Shown: positions 1 to 8,635, counted from the stretch's first letter. The stretch is 64,000 bases of DNA from DATFVJ01 sp963727015 (GCA_963727015.1 CAVSEV010000015.1:124001-188000), one strand, 5' to 3'. The notes: generated by a model from the letters alone, not told the origin. A program made the numbers and translations.

Positions 1-1
1 G

Positions 2-595
2 GCACTGTTCGAACGCTACGGCAGGTACGCGGCCGACCCCGCCGACATCGCGGACCTGCTCGAAGACGCCGTGGCGGACATGCAGGCGCGAGCACGCCGG
101 TTCGCCGGTAAACAACGCGATCACATGCCGACTGCTGAGCACCCGTTCACGGTGATCGTGGTGGATAAGGTCGCGTTCCTGACCGCCTACCAGGCCGACC
201 GTCGGCTCAAGGAACGGACCCTCGCCGCGCTGGCGACCCTGACAACGCAAGGCCGGGCGGTCGGGTACTGCGTGGTGGCGGCATTGCAGGACCCCCGCAA
301 GGAGGTCATGAACATCCGCAACCTGTTCCCCGACAAGATCGCGCTGCGCCTCGACGAGCCCGCGCAGGCCGACATGGTGCTAGGCGACGGCGCCCGCGAC
401 CGGGGCGGCCGCTGCGACGAGATCTCCTCGATCCCGTCCGTGGGCGCCGGTGTCGGATTCGTCCGGCTAGAAGCCACCCCCGACCCGGTGCGGGTCCGTG
501 CCGCCTACGTAAGCGACGACGACATTCACGCGATGACTACCGCCGACAGAGCCGGTCACGAGGTGCCCGTCAGGGCCGGGGATGAGGCCGCATGA
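2..595 (+). CDS. FtsK/SpoIIIE-type conjugal transfer protein of an integrative element, C-terminal part (5' end outside window)
   Basis: C-terminal ~197 residues of a TraSA-like DNA translocase, the single protein that moves double-stranded DNA between mycelia in pSAM2-type elements. The frame is open from base 2, so the Walker A half lies to the left. A Walker-B strand is visible (FTVIVVDKVAFLTAY, near base 150), followed by the family's typical end, RNLFPDKIALRLDE and a GARDRGGRC loop. The residue after the Walker-B Asp is Lys, where Glu is usual. The stop overlaps the next start (ATGA). The family call rests on C-terminal motifs and on the rep-xis-int neighbours. Confidence 0.8.
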   Translation, partial: ALFERYGRYAADPADIADLLEDAVADMQARARRFAGKQRDHMPTAEHPFTVIVVDKVAFLTAYQADRRLKERTLAALATLTTQGRAVGYCVVAALQDPRKEVMNIRNLFPDKIALRLDEPAQADMVLGDGARDRGGRCDEISSIPSVGAGVGFVRLEATPDPVRVRAAYVSDDDIHAMTTADRAGHEVPVRAGDEAA

Positions 596-768
596 GCGCG
601 GGGTGGCTGGCCGGGGGAGTGGCCTGGGGGACCGATGACGACTGCCCGGACTGCGGCGGCCCGCTTACCGAAACCAGTGATCATCCCGGCGTTCTGTCCA
701 TCGAGTGCCCCGGTTGCGCCCGCCGCGATGTGTGGCAGCTCGGCCGGGGTGACTGGAGGAATGAGTGA
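592..768 (+). CDS. Small zinc-ribbon protein of the integrative element
   Basis: A 58-residue frame, ATG at 592, which overlaps the transfer gene stop (ATGA) and ends in a GTGA overlap with the replication initiator. It has two CxxC pairs, CPDC near residue 21 and CPGC near residue 43, spaced like a small zinc ribbon, and ends in a Trp/Arg-rich tail. Small ORFs between tra and rep are usual in actinomycete integrative elements. No specific function is recognised. Tight translational coupling on both sides is the main evidence that it is real. Confidence 0.6.
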   Translation: MSAGWLAGGVAWGTDDDCPDCGGPLTETSDHPGVLSIECPGCARRDVWQLGRGDWRNE

Positions 769-2372
769 GACAACACACCACACATGCTGACCGCCGCACC
801 GCGCCGCTGGCCCGTGACGTGGTGCGGCAGCTCGCCATCGACCACGGCGCATGTATCCGGCCGGTGCAGCTCCGCCGCACCGACCTGGACACCGGCCAGG
901 CTCACCCGGTGCTCGTTCCCTGCGGGCACACCCTCGCCAACGTCTGCCCCTCCTGCGCTGACCGGGCTAGGAAACTCCGCGTCGCCCAGTGCCGCGAAGG
1001 CTGGCATCTCGACCACGAACCCGTCACCGAACCAGACGACGCGGACGACCTGCAACGGCTGTGGGTTGAATGGCGCGCCGCCGCACAAGTCATCCGCGAC
1101 CAAGCCGAGGCTGCCGACGACGACACGGCCGAGCTCGACCAGCTCACGGCCGAGCTGGACGACGAAATCACCAAGACCGGGCTGCGCGGCAACGTGCTCC
1201 CGGCCCGGCCCGCGCGCCGGAAGCGGTCCACCAGGCGCCGCCACGACACTCCCGACCTGCCCCGCCGCAAGATCGCCGCACGCACGGTTGGCAAGACCTA
1301 CACCGCCACCGACGGCAATACCTTCCGCCCATCGCTGTTCGTCACCCTCACCTGCCCCGGATATGGCAAGGTCAACAGCGACGGCACCCCGGCCGACCCC
1401 GGCAGCTACGACTACACGCGCGCGGCCCGCGACGCGCTGCACTTCGCCGCGCTGTTCGACCGGTTCATCCAGAACCTGCGCCGCTTCCTGGGCTACGACC
1501 TCCAATACTTCGCCGCCGTCGAACCGCAAAAACGTCTCGCCCCGCACATCCACATCGCCATGCGCGGCACCATCTCCCGCGGCGAGCTGCGCCAGGTGCT
1601 CGCGGCCACCTACCACCAGGTGTGGTGGCCACCCACCGCCACCGTCCTATTCGACGGATCTCACCCGCCCATCTGGGACGAGCACAGCGGCACCTACCTC
1701 GACCCCGAGACGGGGGAGGTCCTCCCATCGTGGGACGACGCCCTCGACGCGATAGAGCAGGACGCCGAGCCGCACCATGTGGCCCGGTTCGGCACGCGGT
1801 TCGACGCGCAAGGCGTCCTCGCGGGCTCCAAAGACTCGGCCCGCTGCATCGGTTACCTCACCAAATACCTGACCAAGCACGTGGCCGACTGCCACCAGGC
1901 GCAGACCGATGCGCAGTGGGCGCACGTGGACCGGCTGGCCGACGCGCTGCGGTTCGAGCCGTGCTCGCCGGGCTGCGCGAACTGGCTGCGCTACGGCATC
2001 CAGCCCAAGAACCCCCGTGCGGGGCTGCGGCCCGGCCACTGCAAGGGCAAAGCCCACCGCCGCGAGCACCTCGGCTACGCCGGACGCCGCGTGCTGGTGT
2101 CCCGCAAATGGTCCGGCAAGACGCTCGCCGACCACCGCGCCGACGGCAAGCACTGGCTGATGACTGCGCTCGGTATTTCGGCAACCTACTCGCGCCGGTA
2201 TGCGTGGGAACCCGTCGCCCCCGGCGACCCAGACCACATGCCAAACGCCCGGCGCCTGCTGCACGTCGTAGCCGACCGCATCGCCTGGACACAAGCACTC
2301 GACCAGGCGCGCCGGCAGACTGGGGGACAACCGCCCGATCCGGATCTCCCGGCAACCGGGAGGGCCGCATGA
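765..2372 (+). CDS. repSA: RepSA-type rolling-circle replication initiator
   Basis: 535-residue initiator of the pSAM2 RepSA family, which nicks the element's double-strand origin to start rolling-circle replication after excision. Visible motifs are a Cys pair near residue 60 (CPSC), the strand motif SLFVTLTCPGYG near residue 190, the HUH-like metal motif in LAPHIHIAMRG near residue 260, and the Tyr-bearing YLTKYLTKH helix near residue 365. A second Cys pair follows near residue 400. The GTG at 765 is chosen because it couples to the upstream stop and gives the full family length. The stop overlaps the excisionase ATG. Confidence 0.88.
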   Translation: MRQHTTHADRRTAPLARDVVRQLAIDHGACIRPVQLRRTDLDTGQAHPVLVPCGHTLANVCPSCADRARKLRVAQCREGWHLDHEPVTEPDDADDLQRLWVEWRAAAQVIRDQAEAADDDTAELDQLTAELDDEITKTGLRGNVLPARPARRKRSTRRRHDTPDLPRRKIAARTVGKTYTATDGNTFRPSLFVTLTCPGYGKVNSDGTPADPGSYDYTRAARDALHFAALFDRFIQNLRRFLGYDLQYFAAVEPQKRLAPHIHIAMRGTISRGELRQVLAATYHQVWWPPTATVLFDGSHPPIWDEHSGTYLDPETGEVLPSWDDALDAIEQDAEPHHVARFGTRFDAQGVLAGSKDSARCIGYLTKYLTKHVADCHQAQTDAQWAHVDRLADALRFEPCSPGCANWLRYGIQPKNPRAGLRPGHCKGKAHRREHLGYAGRRVLVSRKWSGKTLADHRADGKHWLMTALGISATYSRRYAWEPVAPGDPDHMPNARRLLHVVADRIAWTQALDQARRQTGGQPPDPDLPATGRAA

Positions 2373-2596
2373 CGATACACCACGACAAGACAGCGGATCG
2401 GCTACTGACGGTCGAGGCGGCGGCTGAGCCTATGAGCACCTCGGTCCGGTTCGTCCGCCGCCTCATCGCTGAACGGCGGATCACATTCGTGAAGCTCGGC
2501 CGTCACGTCCGTGTTCCCGAGACAGCGCTTACCGATTTCATCTCGGCCGGGCTCGTCGGGCCGACCGCGACCAAGAACAAGAGAAGGGCTGCGTGA
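2369..2596 (+). CDS. xis: Excisionase-like helix-turn-helix protein
   Basis: 75-residue basic protein with a MerR/excisionase-type winged helix: LLTVEAAAEPMSTSVRFVRR (helix-turn-helix), then a wing RITFVKLGRHVRVPE, and a basic tail. Xis bends attachment-site DNA and steers the integrase toward excision. It sits between rep and int, with ATGA and GTGA overlaps on its two sides, as in pSAM2. The family Tyr/Trp of the recognition helix is replaced in places, but length, fold pattern and position agree. Confidence 0.82.
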   Translation: MTIHHDKTADRLLTVEAAAEPMSTSVRFVRRLIAERRITFVKLGRHVRVPETALTDFISAGLVGPTATKNKRRAA

Positions 2597-3840
2597 TGGG
2601 AAACGACAAGGGCCGCCGCCGCAGGTTCGGCGCGGTTCGGGAGCTGGCGTCGGGCCAGTGGCAGGCCCGTTACCGGGGGCCAGATGGGACCATGCGCCCG
2701 GCCGATCGGACGTTCCCGACGAAGACATACGCCGAGGTGTGGCTGACCCGCAAGGAAGCCGAGATCCTCAATGGCGAGTGGATCAACCCGGACGATGGCC
2801 GGACTCCCTTCGGTGAGTACGCGGCGGCCTGGATCGACGGACGGCCCGGTCTGCGGCCGAAGACCGTCCGGCTCTATCGCTACCTGCTGCGCGGCCACCT
2901 GCGCCCGGTCTTCGAGCCGATCGCGATCGCTGAGATCAAAGAGGCGCACGTGCGCCGCTGGCGGAAGAAGCTCCTGGACTCGGGTGTCAGCGAGGTGACG
3001 GCGGCGAAGGCATACCGGCTGCTCAGGGCGATCCTCAACACTGCGGTCGATGACGGGCTGATCCGCCGCAATCCATGCCGGATCAAGGGAGCCGGGCAGG
3101 AGAAGTCACCAGAGCGCCCCGTTCTCACGGTCGCCCAGGTGTACGCGCTCGCGGAGGTGATTGACCAGCGGTACCGCGCGCTGGTGCTGCTCGGCACCTT
3201 CAGCAGCCTTCGGTGGGGTGAGCTGGCCGCGCTCCGCCGGTCAGACATCGATCTAGAGATGTGCACGGTGCGGGTTGAGCGCTCGGTCACCGAGCTGCCC
3301 GGCGCCGCGTACTCGTTCGGGCCGCCGAAATCGGACGCGGGCAGGCGGCTGGTGCCGTTCCCTGACGTGATCGTGCCGGATCTGCGCTGGCACCTGGCGT
3401 GTTTCAGCGCGCCGGGGGAGAACGGGCTCGTGTTCACCAGTCCTACGGGCACGCCCCTGCGGCATAGCAACTTCCGGCGCCGGGTCTGGCTGGTCGCGCT
3501 CGCGAAGACCGGGCTGGCGGAAATCCACTTTCATGATCTTCGTCACACCGGAAACACGCTTACCGCATCGGCTGGCGCGAATTTGCGCGAGCTGATGGAA
3601 CGCATGGGCCACAGCAGCACACGCGCAGCGATGGTCTACCTTCACTCGACCGACGAGCGGCAACGCATGCTCGCGGACGCCCTCGGTGAACTGGCCCGCG
3701 CCGAGCTCTCGAAGCCCAGTAAGCGGGGGAGCGGCCGGAAAGCATCTGGCACGAAAGTGGCACGGCGGGGCGGGTCAGGTCTCGTAGCCGATGACGAACC
3801 AAAGCTGGCAGCTCGGCCTGACCTGGGATTTCGTGGTTGC
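2593..3840 (+). CDS. int: Tyrosine-recombinase integrase of the integrative element; frame has no stop before the tRNA
   Basis: Catalyses site-specific integration and excision. An N-terminal AP2-like/SAM-like arm-binding region precedes the catalytic domain, which shows Arg-I in FSSLRWGELAAL, the HFHDLRHTG motif, MGHSS and the nucleophile Tyr in AAMVYLHST. GTG 2593 couples to xis; ATG 2596 is an alternative. After the Tyr there is a basic linker, and no stop occurs before the tRNA gene at 3840; the frame stays open to 5004, through cbiB. The end given here is the tRNA boundary, not a stop codon. In the excised circle the frame would cross attP into the other end of the element, where the native stop is probably located. 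Confidence 0.88.
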
Positions 3841-3890
3841 GCGCCTGGCAGGATTCGAACCTGCGACCGGCTGCTTAGAAGGCAGCTGCT
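3840..3890. other. Presumed right attachment site (attR) in the tRNA-Arg 3' half
   Basis: Int lies immediately left of the tRNA 3' end and host genes (cbiB) begin right after the tRNA, so this junction is the chromosome-element boundary. pSAM2-type elements use the tRNA 3' half, from anticodon stem to acceptor stem, as the identity segment. The opposite end (attL) is outside the window, so the exact core cannot be read; the limits given are an inference. Confidence 0.55.
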
Positions 3891-3913
3891 CTGTCCGGCT
3901 GAGCTACAGGCGC
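3840..3913 (-). tRNA. tRNA-Arg (UCU anticodon)
   Basis: Read on the minus strand, the 7-bp acceptor stem pairs GCGCCTG with CAGGCGC. The anticodon stem GCTGC/GCAGC encloses the loop CTTCTAA, giving anticodon TCT, and the T arm is CGCAGGTTCGAATCCTGCC. The discriminator base is G; CCA is not encoded. The 3' end faces the integrase gene, the usual arrangement for an element integrated at the tRNA 3' end. In the integrase reading frame the plus strand of this tRNA gives the well-known translation artefact PGRIRTCDRLLRRQ. Confidence 0.97.
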
Positions 3914-4008
3914 TCCCGCCACATTGTGCCCCTTGCCGGCCACCTCGTGGGCCAGCACGGCGGGGTCGGTGCCGTGTCATCTCACACCCGCGATTAAGGT
4001 CGGGAGCC

Positions 4009-5004
4009 GTGAAGGCGCAGCGGCGGCGGGCCTCGCGGCTGCACCGCCGCAGGTCCGACGATAGCGCGGCCGGTTGGCCGGTCGCCGCCGGCCTGGCGGC
4101 GGGAACCGCTCTCGACGCCCTCTTGCCCGACCCGCGCACGGGCCACCCGGTTGCCGCGTTCGGCCGGGCCGCGGGCGCCATCGAGGACCGCCTGTACGCG
4201 GCCACCAAGGTCCGCGGCGCCCTGCACGCCGCCGTCTGCCTGCTCGCCGCCGCCGCCCCGGCCGCACTCGCGCACCATCTCACCCGCGGCCGGCCCGCAG
4301 TGCGCATCGCCGCCATCGCCGCTGCCAGTTGGACCGTGCTCGGCGCGGCTTCGCTGGCAACTGAAGCCGAACGGCTCGCGCGGGCCCTCGAGTCCGGGGA
4401 CGTGGCGGCCGCCAGGGCGCGGCTGCCCAGCCTGTGTGGACGCGATCCCGCCAGGCTGGACGCGGCAGGGCTGGCCAGGGCCGCGGTTGAGTCGGTCGCG
4501 GAGAACACGTGCGATGCTGTCGTGGCGCCGCTGCTGTGGGGCAGTGCCGCCGGCCTGACCGGCCTGGTCGCCTACCGTGCGGTGAACACCCTGGACGCGA
4601 TGATCGGCTACCGGTCGCCTCGTTACCTTGAGTTTGGCTGGGCGGCGGCGCGCCTCGACGACGTCGCTAACGTGGCGCCTGCCCGGCTGACGGGCCTGCT
4701 GGCCGCGGCGTGCTCGCCTGCGGTCGGCGGTCGCCCCGCCGCGACGCTGCGCGCCATACGTTCCTTCGGGGCCAGGCATCCCAGCCCGAACGCCGGGCGC
4801 TGCGAGGCGGCGTTCGCGGGTGCCCTCGGGATCGAGTTGGGCGGCACGAACGTGTACGAGGGCGTGGCGGAAGACCGGCCACGCCTCGGCGACGGACGTG
4901 CTCCGTGTGCCGCGGACGTCCGCCGCGCGATCCGGCTGTCGCGCGCCGTGACCTGCGCCGCCGTCGGGGTCACCGGCTGGGCCGCCACGTTCGCTCCGCA
5001 CTGA
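4009..5004 (+). CDS. cbiB: Adenosylcobinamide-phosphate synthase CbiB (CobD)
   Basis: 331-residue membrane enzyme that attaches aminopropanol or its phosphate to adenosylcobyric acid. Motifs include LLPDPRTGHPVAAFGR near the N-terminus, VESVAENTCDAVVAPLLWG mid-protein, AYRAVNTLDAMIGYRSPRY, and the C-terminal PSPNAGRCEAAFAGAL, all typical of CbiB. Several hydrophobic helices are present. GTG 4009 is chosen because GGGAG lies just upstream and the length fits the family; the same frame is open upstream into the integrase. It lies next to cobQ, the preceding enzyme of the pathway. Confidence 0.92.
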   Translation: MKAQRRRASRLHRRRSDDSAAGWPVAAGLAAGTALDALLPDPRTGHPVAAFGRAAGAIEDRLYAATKVRGALHAAVCLLAAAAPAALAHHLTRGRPAVRIAAIAAASWTVLGAASLATEAERLARALESGDVAAARARLPSLCGRDPARLDAAGLARAAVESVAENTCDAVVAPLLWGSAAGLTGLVAYRAVNTLDAMIGYRSPRYLEFGWAAARLDDVANVAPARLTGLLAAACSPAVGGRPAATLRAIRSFGARHPSPNAGRCEAAFAGALGIELGGTNVYEGVAEDRPRLGDGRAPCAADVRRAIRLSRAVTCAAVGVTGWAATFAPH

Positions 5005-5083
5005 TCTCCGCGGTCGGCCCGTCGGTGCCCGCCATCTGAGGGCGCTGCGAGCTTGCGTAGGCTCGCGGCAGCATCGGACGAGA

Positions 5084-6837
5084 ATGGAGCGGAACGAGGC
5101 GATGGTGAACGGGGCGCTGCTTGTCGCGGGCACGACATCGGATGCGGGCAAGAGCGTCCTGACAGCCGGCCTGTGTCGATGGCTTGCCAGGCAGGGGGTC
5201 CGGGTCGCGCCGTTCAAGGCGCAGAACATGTCGCTGAACTCCGCCGTCACCCGCGGCGGCGCCGAGATCGGACGCGCCCAGGTGATGCAGGCGGCCGCCG
5301 CTGGGATCGAGCCCGACGCCAGGATGAACCCAGTGCTCCTCAAGCCCGGCAGCGACAGGCGCAGCCAGATCGTGCTGCTCGGCCGTCCCGTCGCGGAGGT
5401 GGACGCGGTGGAGTACCGCCGCCATGCGACGGGGCTCCGGCAGGTCGCGCTTGACAGCCTCGCCGAGTTGCGCCGCGACTTCGACGTCGTGATCTGCGAG
5501 GGCGCGGGAAGTCCGGCCGAGATCAACCTTCGCGAGTCCGACATCGCCAACATGGGCCTGGCTCGTGCAGCGCGGCTGCCGGTGATCGTCGTGGGTGATA
5601 TCGACCGGGGCGGCGTCTTCGCCGCCCTTTACGGCACTCTCGCGCTGCTGGAACCGGCCGACCAGGCACTCGTCGCCGGTTTCGTGATCAACAAATTCCG
5701 CGGCGCGGTGGAACTGCTCGAACCGGGAATACGGATGCTTGCCGAGCGCACCGGGCGGCAGCCGTTCGGGATAATGCCCTGGCGCCAGGGCCTCTGGCTT
5801 GACGCGGAGGACTCGCTGGCCCTCGGCGGTACGGCGGGCACGGCTGGTAGCCCGGTGCGGTCCCGTACGGCGCAGACGTGCTGCGGGTCGCGGTAGTGCG
5901 GCTGCCGCGGATCAGCAACTTCACTGACATCGACGCGCTTGCCAGCGAGCCTGGAGTGCTGGTCAGATACGCTGACCGGCCCGCCGAGCTTGCCGACGCC
6001 GATCTCGTCGTGCTCCCGGGGACCCGCGCGACCGTGGCCGACCTCGCGTGGTTGCGCGAGCGTGGGCTGGCGGACATGATCTTGCGGCGGGCGCGGCGGG
6101 GACAGCCCGTGCTCGGCATCTGCGGCGGCTACCAGATGCTGGCGGGCGAGATCCATGACGACGTCGAATCGGGGGCGGGCTTGGTGCCGGGTCTCGGGCT
6201 GCTGCCAGTGCGGGTGGCGTTCGGGGCGGAAAAGAAGCTGGGGCGGCTGGCCGGGATGGCGGGCGGGGTCCCTGTGACCGGATATGAGATCCATCACGGG
6301 GTGGCGACCGTGCAGGTTGGCACCGCTGCGGGTGACGCGGTGCCGGGTGACGCGCTGCGGGGTGGCGCGGTGCCGGGTGACGCGCTGCCGGGTGACGCGC
6401 TGCGGGGTGACGCGCTGCCGGGTGACGCGCTGCTGGGTGGCGCGGTGCCGGGTGACGCGCTGCGGGGTGGCGCGGTGCCGGGTGACGCGCTGCGGGGTGA
6501 CGCCGTGCCGGGTGACGCGCTGCGGGGCGGCGGGGTGGAGGAGTTCACAGACGGTTGCCGCGTCGGCGCGGTCTGGGGGACAAGCTGGCATGGTCTCCTG
6601 GAGAACGACGAGTTCCGGCGGATCTTCCTGGCCGATGTCGCGAGGATCGCGGACAGGGACTTCACCGCGGCGCCGGACACCGTGTTCGCGGCTGTGCGCG
6701 AGGCGCGTCTGGATGCGCTCGGCGATCTTGTCACGGAGCACCTCGACACATCCGCAATCCGCCGCCTGATCGAATCGGGCCCGCCTGCGGGGCTGCCGAT
6801 GATCCGCGGATCCCTTGGCGCCGCGCCGGAGGGCTAA
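5084..6837 (+). pseudogene. cobQ: Cobyric acid synthase CobQ, interrupted by one frameshift
   Basis: CobQ amidates adenosylcobyrinic acid a,c-diamide at b, d, e and g. The N-terminal synthetase half (5084 to about 5850) has the P-loop LLVAGTTSDAGKS, PFKAQNMSLNS, and VGDIDRGGVFA. The glutaminase half continues in another frame from about 5850, with VRLPRISNFTD, the nucleophile Cys in GICGGYQML and the SWHGLLEND motif. A stop in the second frame at 5848 and one in the first at 5894 bound the shift; one missing base would rejoin them. The alternative start ATG 5102 fits the family better. Both halves are well conserved, so either a sequence error or a very recent mutation is likely. Confidence 0.9.
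6331..6525 (+). repeat. 13-copy 15-bp minisatellite inside cobQ
   Basis: Thirteen tandem 15-bp units encode the pentapeptides GDAVP, GDALR, GGAVP and GDALP. They are inserted between the conserved segments YEIHHG and EEFTDGCRVGAVWG of the glutaminase domain. The unit length keeps the frame. No CobQ function needs this loop. Confidence 0.95.
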
Positions 6838-7338
6838 AGCGCCAAAGCCGCTCCGATGGTGACACACGATGGCCCATAGGGTGTCAGATTTGGCACACGA
6901 TGGCCCATTGTGTGTCACGACCGTTGGAGGCCTCTGTGGCGGCTGTGGCCGCTCGCGACGACTGTGCCCGCTGTGGCCGCTTTTGCTGCCTAGCTGTCGT
7001 GACCGCTGTGACCACTGTGGCCCGCTGTGACCACTGTGACTGTCTAGTTACCGTGGTCGGTCGTGGCCGCTGTGGCCTCTATGGGTGCCGTGGCTGTCGT
7101 GGCTGCTGTGTCCGCTATAGGTGCTGTCGTGGCCGCTGTGGCTGCCTAGTTACCGTGGTCGGTCGTGGCCCGCTGTGGCTTCTATACGTTCTGTTGCTGG
7201 TGTGGCTGGCTATGGCTGGCGTGGCTGGCGTGGCTGGCGTGGCTGACGTGGCTGCTGTGCTCGGTGCGTGCGGCGCTATGGCACCTGGGGATGCGGCGCA
7301 CGAGTGCGGCGTGGTCGGATGGAGCCTGTGAAGATCGG
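6838..7338. repeat. Intergenic low-complexity region with strand-biased TGTGGC repeats
   Basis: About 500 bases without a convincing gene. From 6858 to 6919 there are two copies of CACACGATGGCCCAT inside the inverted arms GTGACACAC/GTGTGTCAC. From about 6930 to 7270 the plus strand is G/T-rich with irregular TGTGGC units and a longer direct repeat beginning CTAGTTACCGTGGTCGGTCG, near 7045 and 7147. Open frames across it encode only Trp/Leu/Ala or Cys-rich low-complexity peptides. Confidence 0.6.
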
Positions 7339-8232
7339 ATGGAGTTTGTGAAGATCCGTATAGGCGTTGGGCTGGGTGCCGCCGCCGCTCCTCGCGAGTA
7401 CGCCGTGGCCGTCGACCACCTTGAGGAGGTCGGCGTCGACTCCTTGTGGCTGTCGGAGCTTGTTTTCGGGGCCCTGGTGGAGCCGTTTGTCGGCATGGCG
7501 CACGCTCTTGCGCGCACGCAACGGCTCAAGGTCGGTACCGGCGTGTCCGTGCTACCTGGGCGTAATCCCGTGCTCGTCGCCAAGCAACTCGCCTCGCTGG
7601 CCGCGCTCGCGCCCAAGCGGGTGCTTCCCGCTTTTGGCCTGCAACCTGCCCGCCCGCAGGAGCGCGCCTTGTTCGCCGTGCCAGCCGGCCGGCGTGGCGC
7701 GGTGTTCGACGAATCGCTGGAACTGCTGCGGCTGCTGCTACGCCAGGAAACGGTCTCGTTCGCCGGTGAGTTCTTCGTGGTCGATGAGGCGAGCGTCGGC
7801 CCGCCACCCGCGGAGCCGCTCGATATCTGGCTGGGCGGCAGTGCTCCAGGCGCGCTTCGCCGGGTCGGCAGGTTCGGCGACGGGTGGCTTGCCAGCTTTG
7901 TCACGCCCGACGAGGCCCGCGCTGGGCGCGAGGCTATCCAGGCAGCAGCCGCGGAAGCGGGCCGTCAGATCGACCCAGAGCACTTCGGGATCAGCCTGGC
8001 GGTTGCGGCGAACGGGCTGCCCGCAGAGTTGATCACGGCGATCCGGCAGCGGCGCCCGGATGCGGACGCGGCCAGGCTCGCGGCGCCGAGCTGGGATGAC
8101 GCCCGCCGGCTGATCGACAAGTATGTGGCCGCTGGACTGAGCAAGTTCGTCATCCGGCCAGCGGCGGCGGCCGCGCCGTTCGACGAGTTCATCGAGCACT
8201 TCGCGAATGAACTGATGCCACTTCAGACCTGA
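7339..8232 (+). CDS. LLM-class F420-dependent oxidoreductase
   Basis: 297-residue luciferase-like TIM-barrel protein, expected to use F420 rather than FMN. It shows KIRIGVGLG at the N-terminus, the strand LKVGTGVSVLPGRNPVLVAKQ, DIWLGGSAPGALRRVGR and GDGWLASFVTPDEA, which place it in the family of probable F420 oxidoreductases found across actinomycetes. ATG 7339 is chosen because the conserved N-terminal strand follows directly; the open frame further upstream is the TGTGGC low-complexity sequence. The substrate is unknown. It stands alone between cobQ and a repeat-rich gene. Confidence 0.85.
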   Translation: MEFVKIRIGVGLGAAAAPREYAVAVDHLEEVGVDSLWLSELVFGALVEPFVGMAHALARTQRLKVGTGVSVLPGRNPVLVAKQLASLAALAPKRVLPAFGLQPARPQERALFAVPAGRRGAVFDESLELLRLLLRQETVSFAGEFFVVDEASVGPPPAEPLDIWLGGSAPGALRRVGRFGDGWLASFVTPDEARAGREAIQAAAAEAGRQIDPEHFGISLAVAANGLPAELITAIRQRRPDADAARLAAPSWDDARRLIDKYVAAGLSKFVIRPAAAAAPFDEFIEHFANELMPLQT

Positions 8233-8461
8233 CAGCCGTCCGGCTGCTGGGGACGTGGGGGTGCCGCTGCCCCGGTGCCGGATGCCCGGTTTGCTGCGTT
8301 CGTCCGCGCGCCAACGAAGATCAAAGGATGGCCCGCACGTCGTCTTCGCTCAGATGCGCAACGCTCGAGCGGCGAAGATCACGATGACAGTGGCTGCCCT
8401 GGGGGCGACTCACGAGGATCCGGTAGCCGGAGACTCACGGTGGCCGCTGTGACGGGCCCGC
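8233..8461. other. Intergenic segment, no recognisable feature
   Basis: Short frames exist on both strands, but none has a family motif or a good ribosome binding site. It may hold further remains of the hydrolase fragment that follows. Confidence 0.4.
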
Positions 8462-8635
8462 GGCTTCGGCGGCTCTACTGTGTGCGCCGGCCAGGCGACC
8501 GGGGTCGCCTTCGTATACGTCATGAACCGGATGGGCATGCAACTCGTCGACGACCCGCGCAAGATGGCACTGCTCGGGCTCGTTGTGACAGCCTCGGCCA
8601 GGCACACGCGAGTCCGCGATAGCCGCCGCGGCTGA
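8462..8635 (+). pseudogene. C-terminal fragment of a serine hydrolase (beta-lactamase/EstB type)
   Basis: A 57-codon stretch reads GFGGSTVCAGQATGVAFVY, then VMNRMGMQLVDDPRKMALL and a stop. Class C beta-lactamase-like esterases end with this pattern: a glycine-rich stretch, then FVYVMNRMG and a DDPR helix. The SxxK and YxN catalytic parts are missing and no start is present. The remainder upstream cannot be recognised, so this looks like a gene relic. Confidence 0.55.

Noticed and set aside
3841..3915. Peptide PGRIRTCDRLLRRQ as a conserved protein motif
   Set aside because: It is the translation of the complement of a tRNA gene, a well-known annotation artefact.
3914..4008. Cobalamin riboswitch upstream of cbiB
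   Set aside because: The spacer is too short and has no B12 box; the only B12 box seen is at 38986.
2593..5004. A bifunctional integrase-CbiB protein of 803 residues
   Set aside because: The frame crosses a tRNA gene, and cbiB has its own GTG and ribosome binding site; the fusion is a result of integration.
3994..5553. 519-residue minus-strand frame opposite cbiB and cobQ
   Set aside because: No motifs; it mirrors two conserved genes and arises from GC-rich codon use.
6555..7331. 258-residue Cys-rich protein in the TGTGGC region
   Set aside because: It starts inside cobQ in another frame, and its Cys content comes from TGT/TGC repeats.
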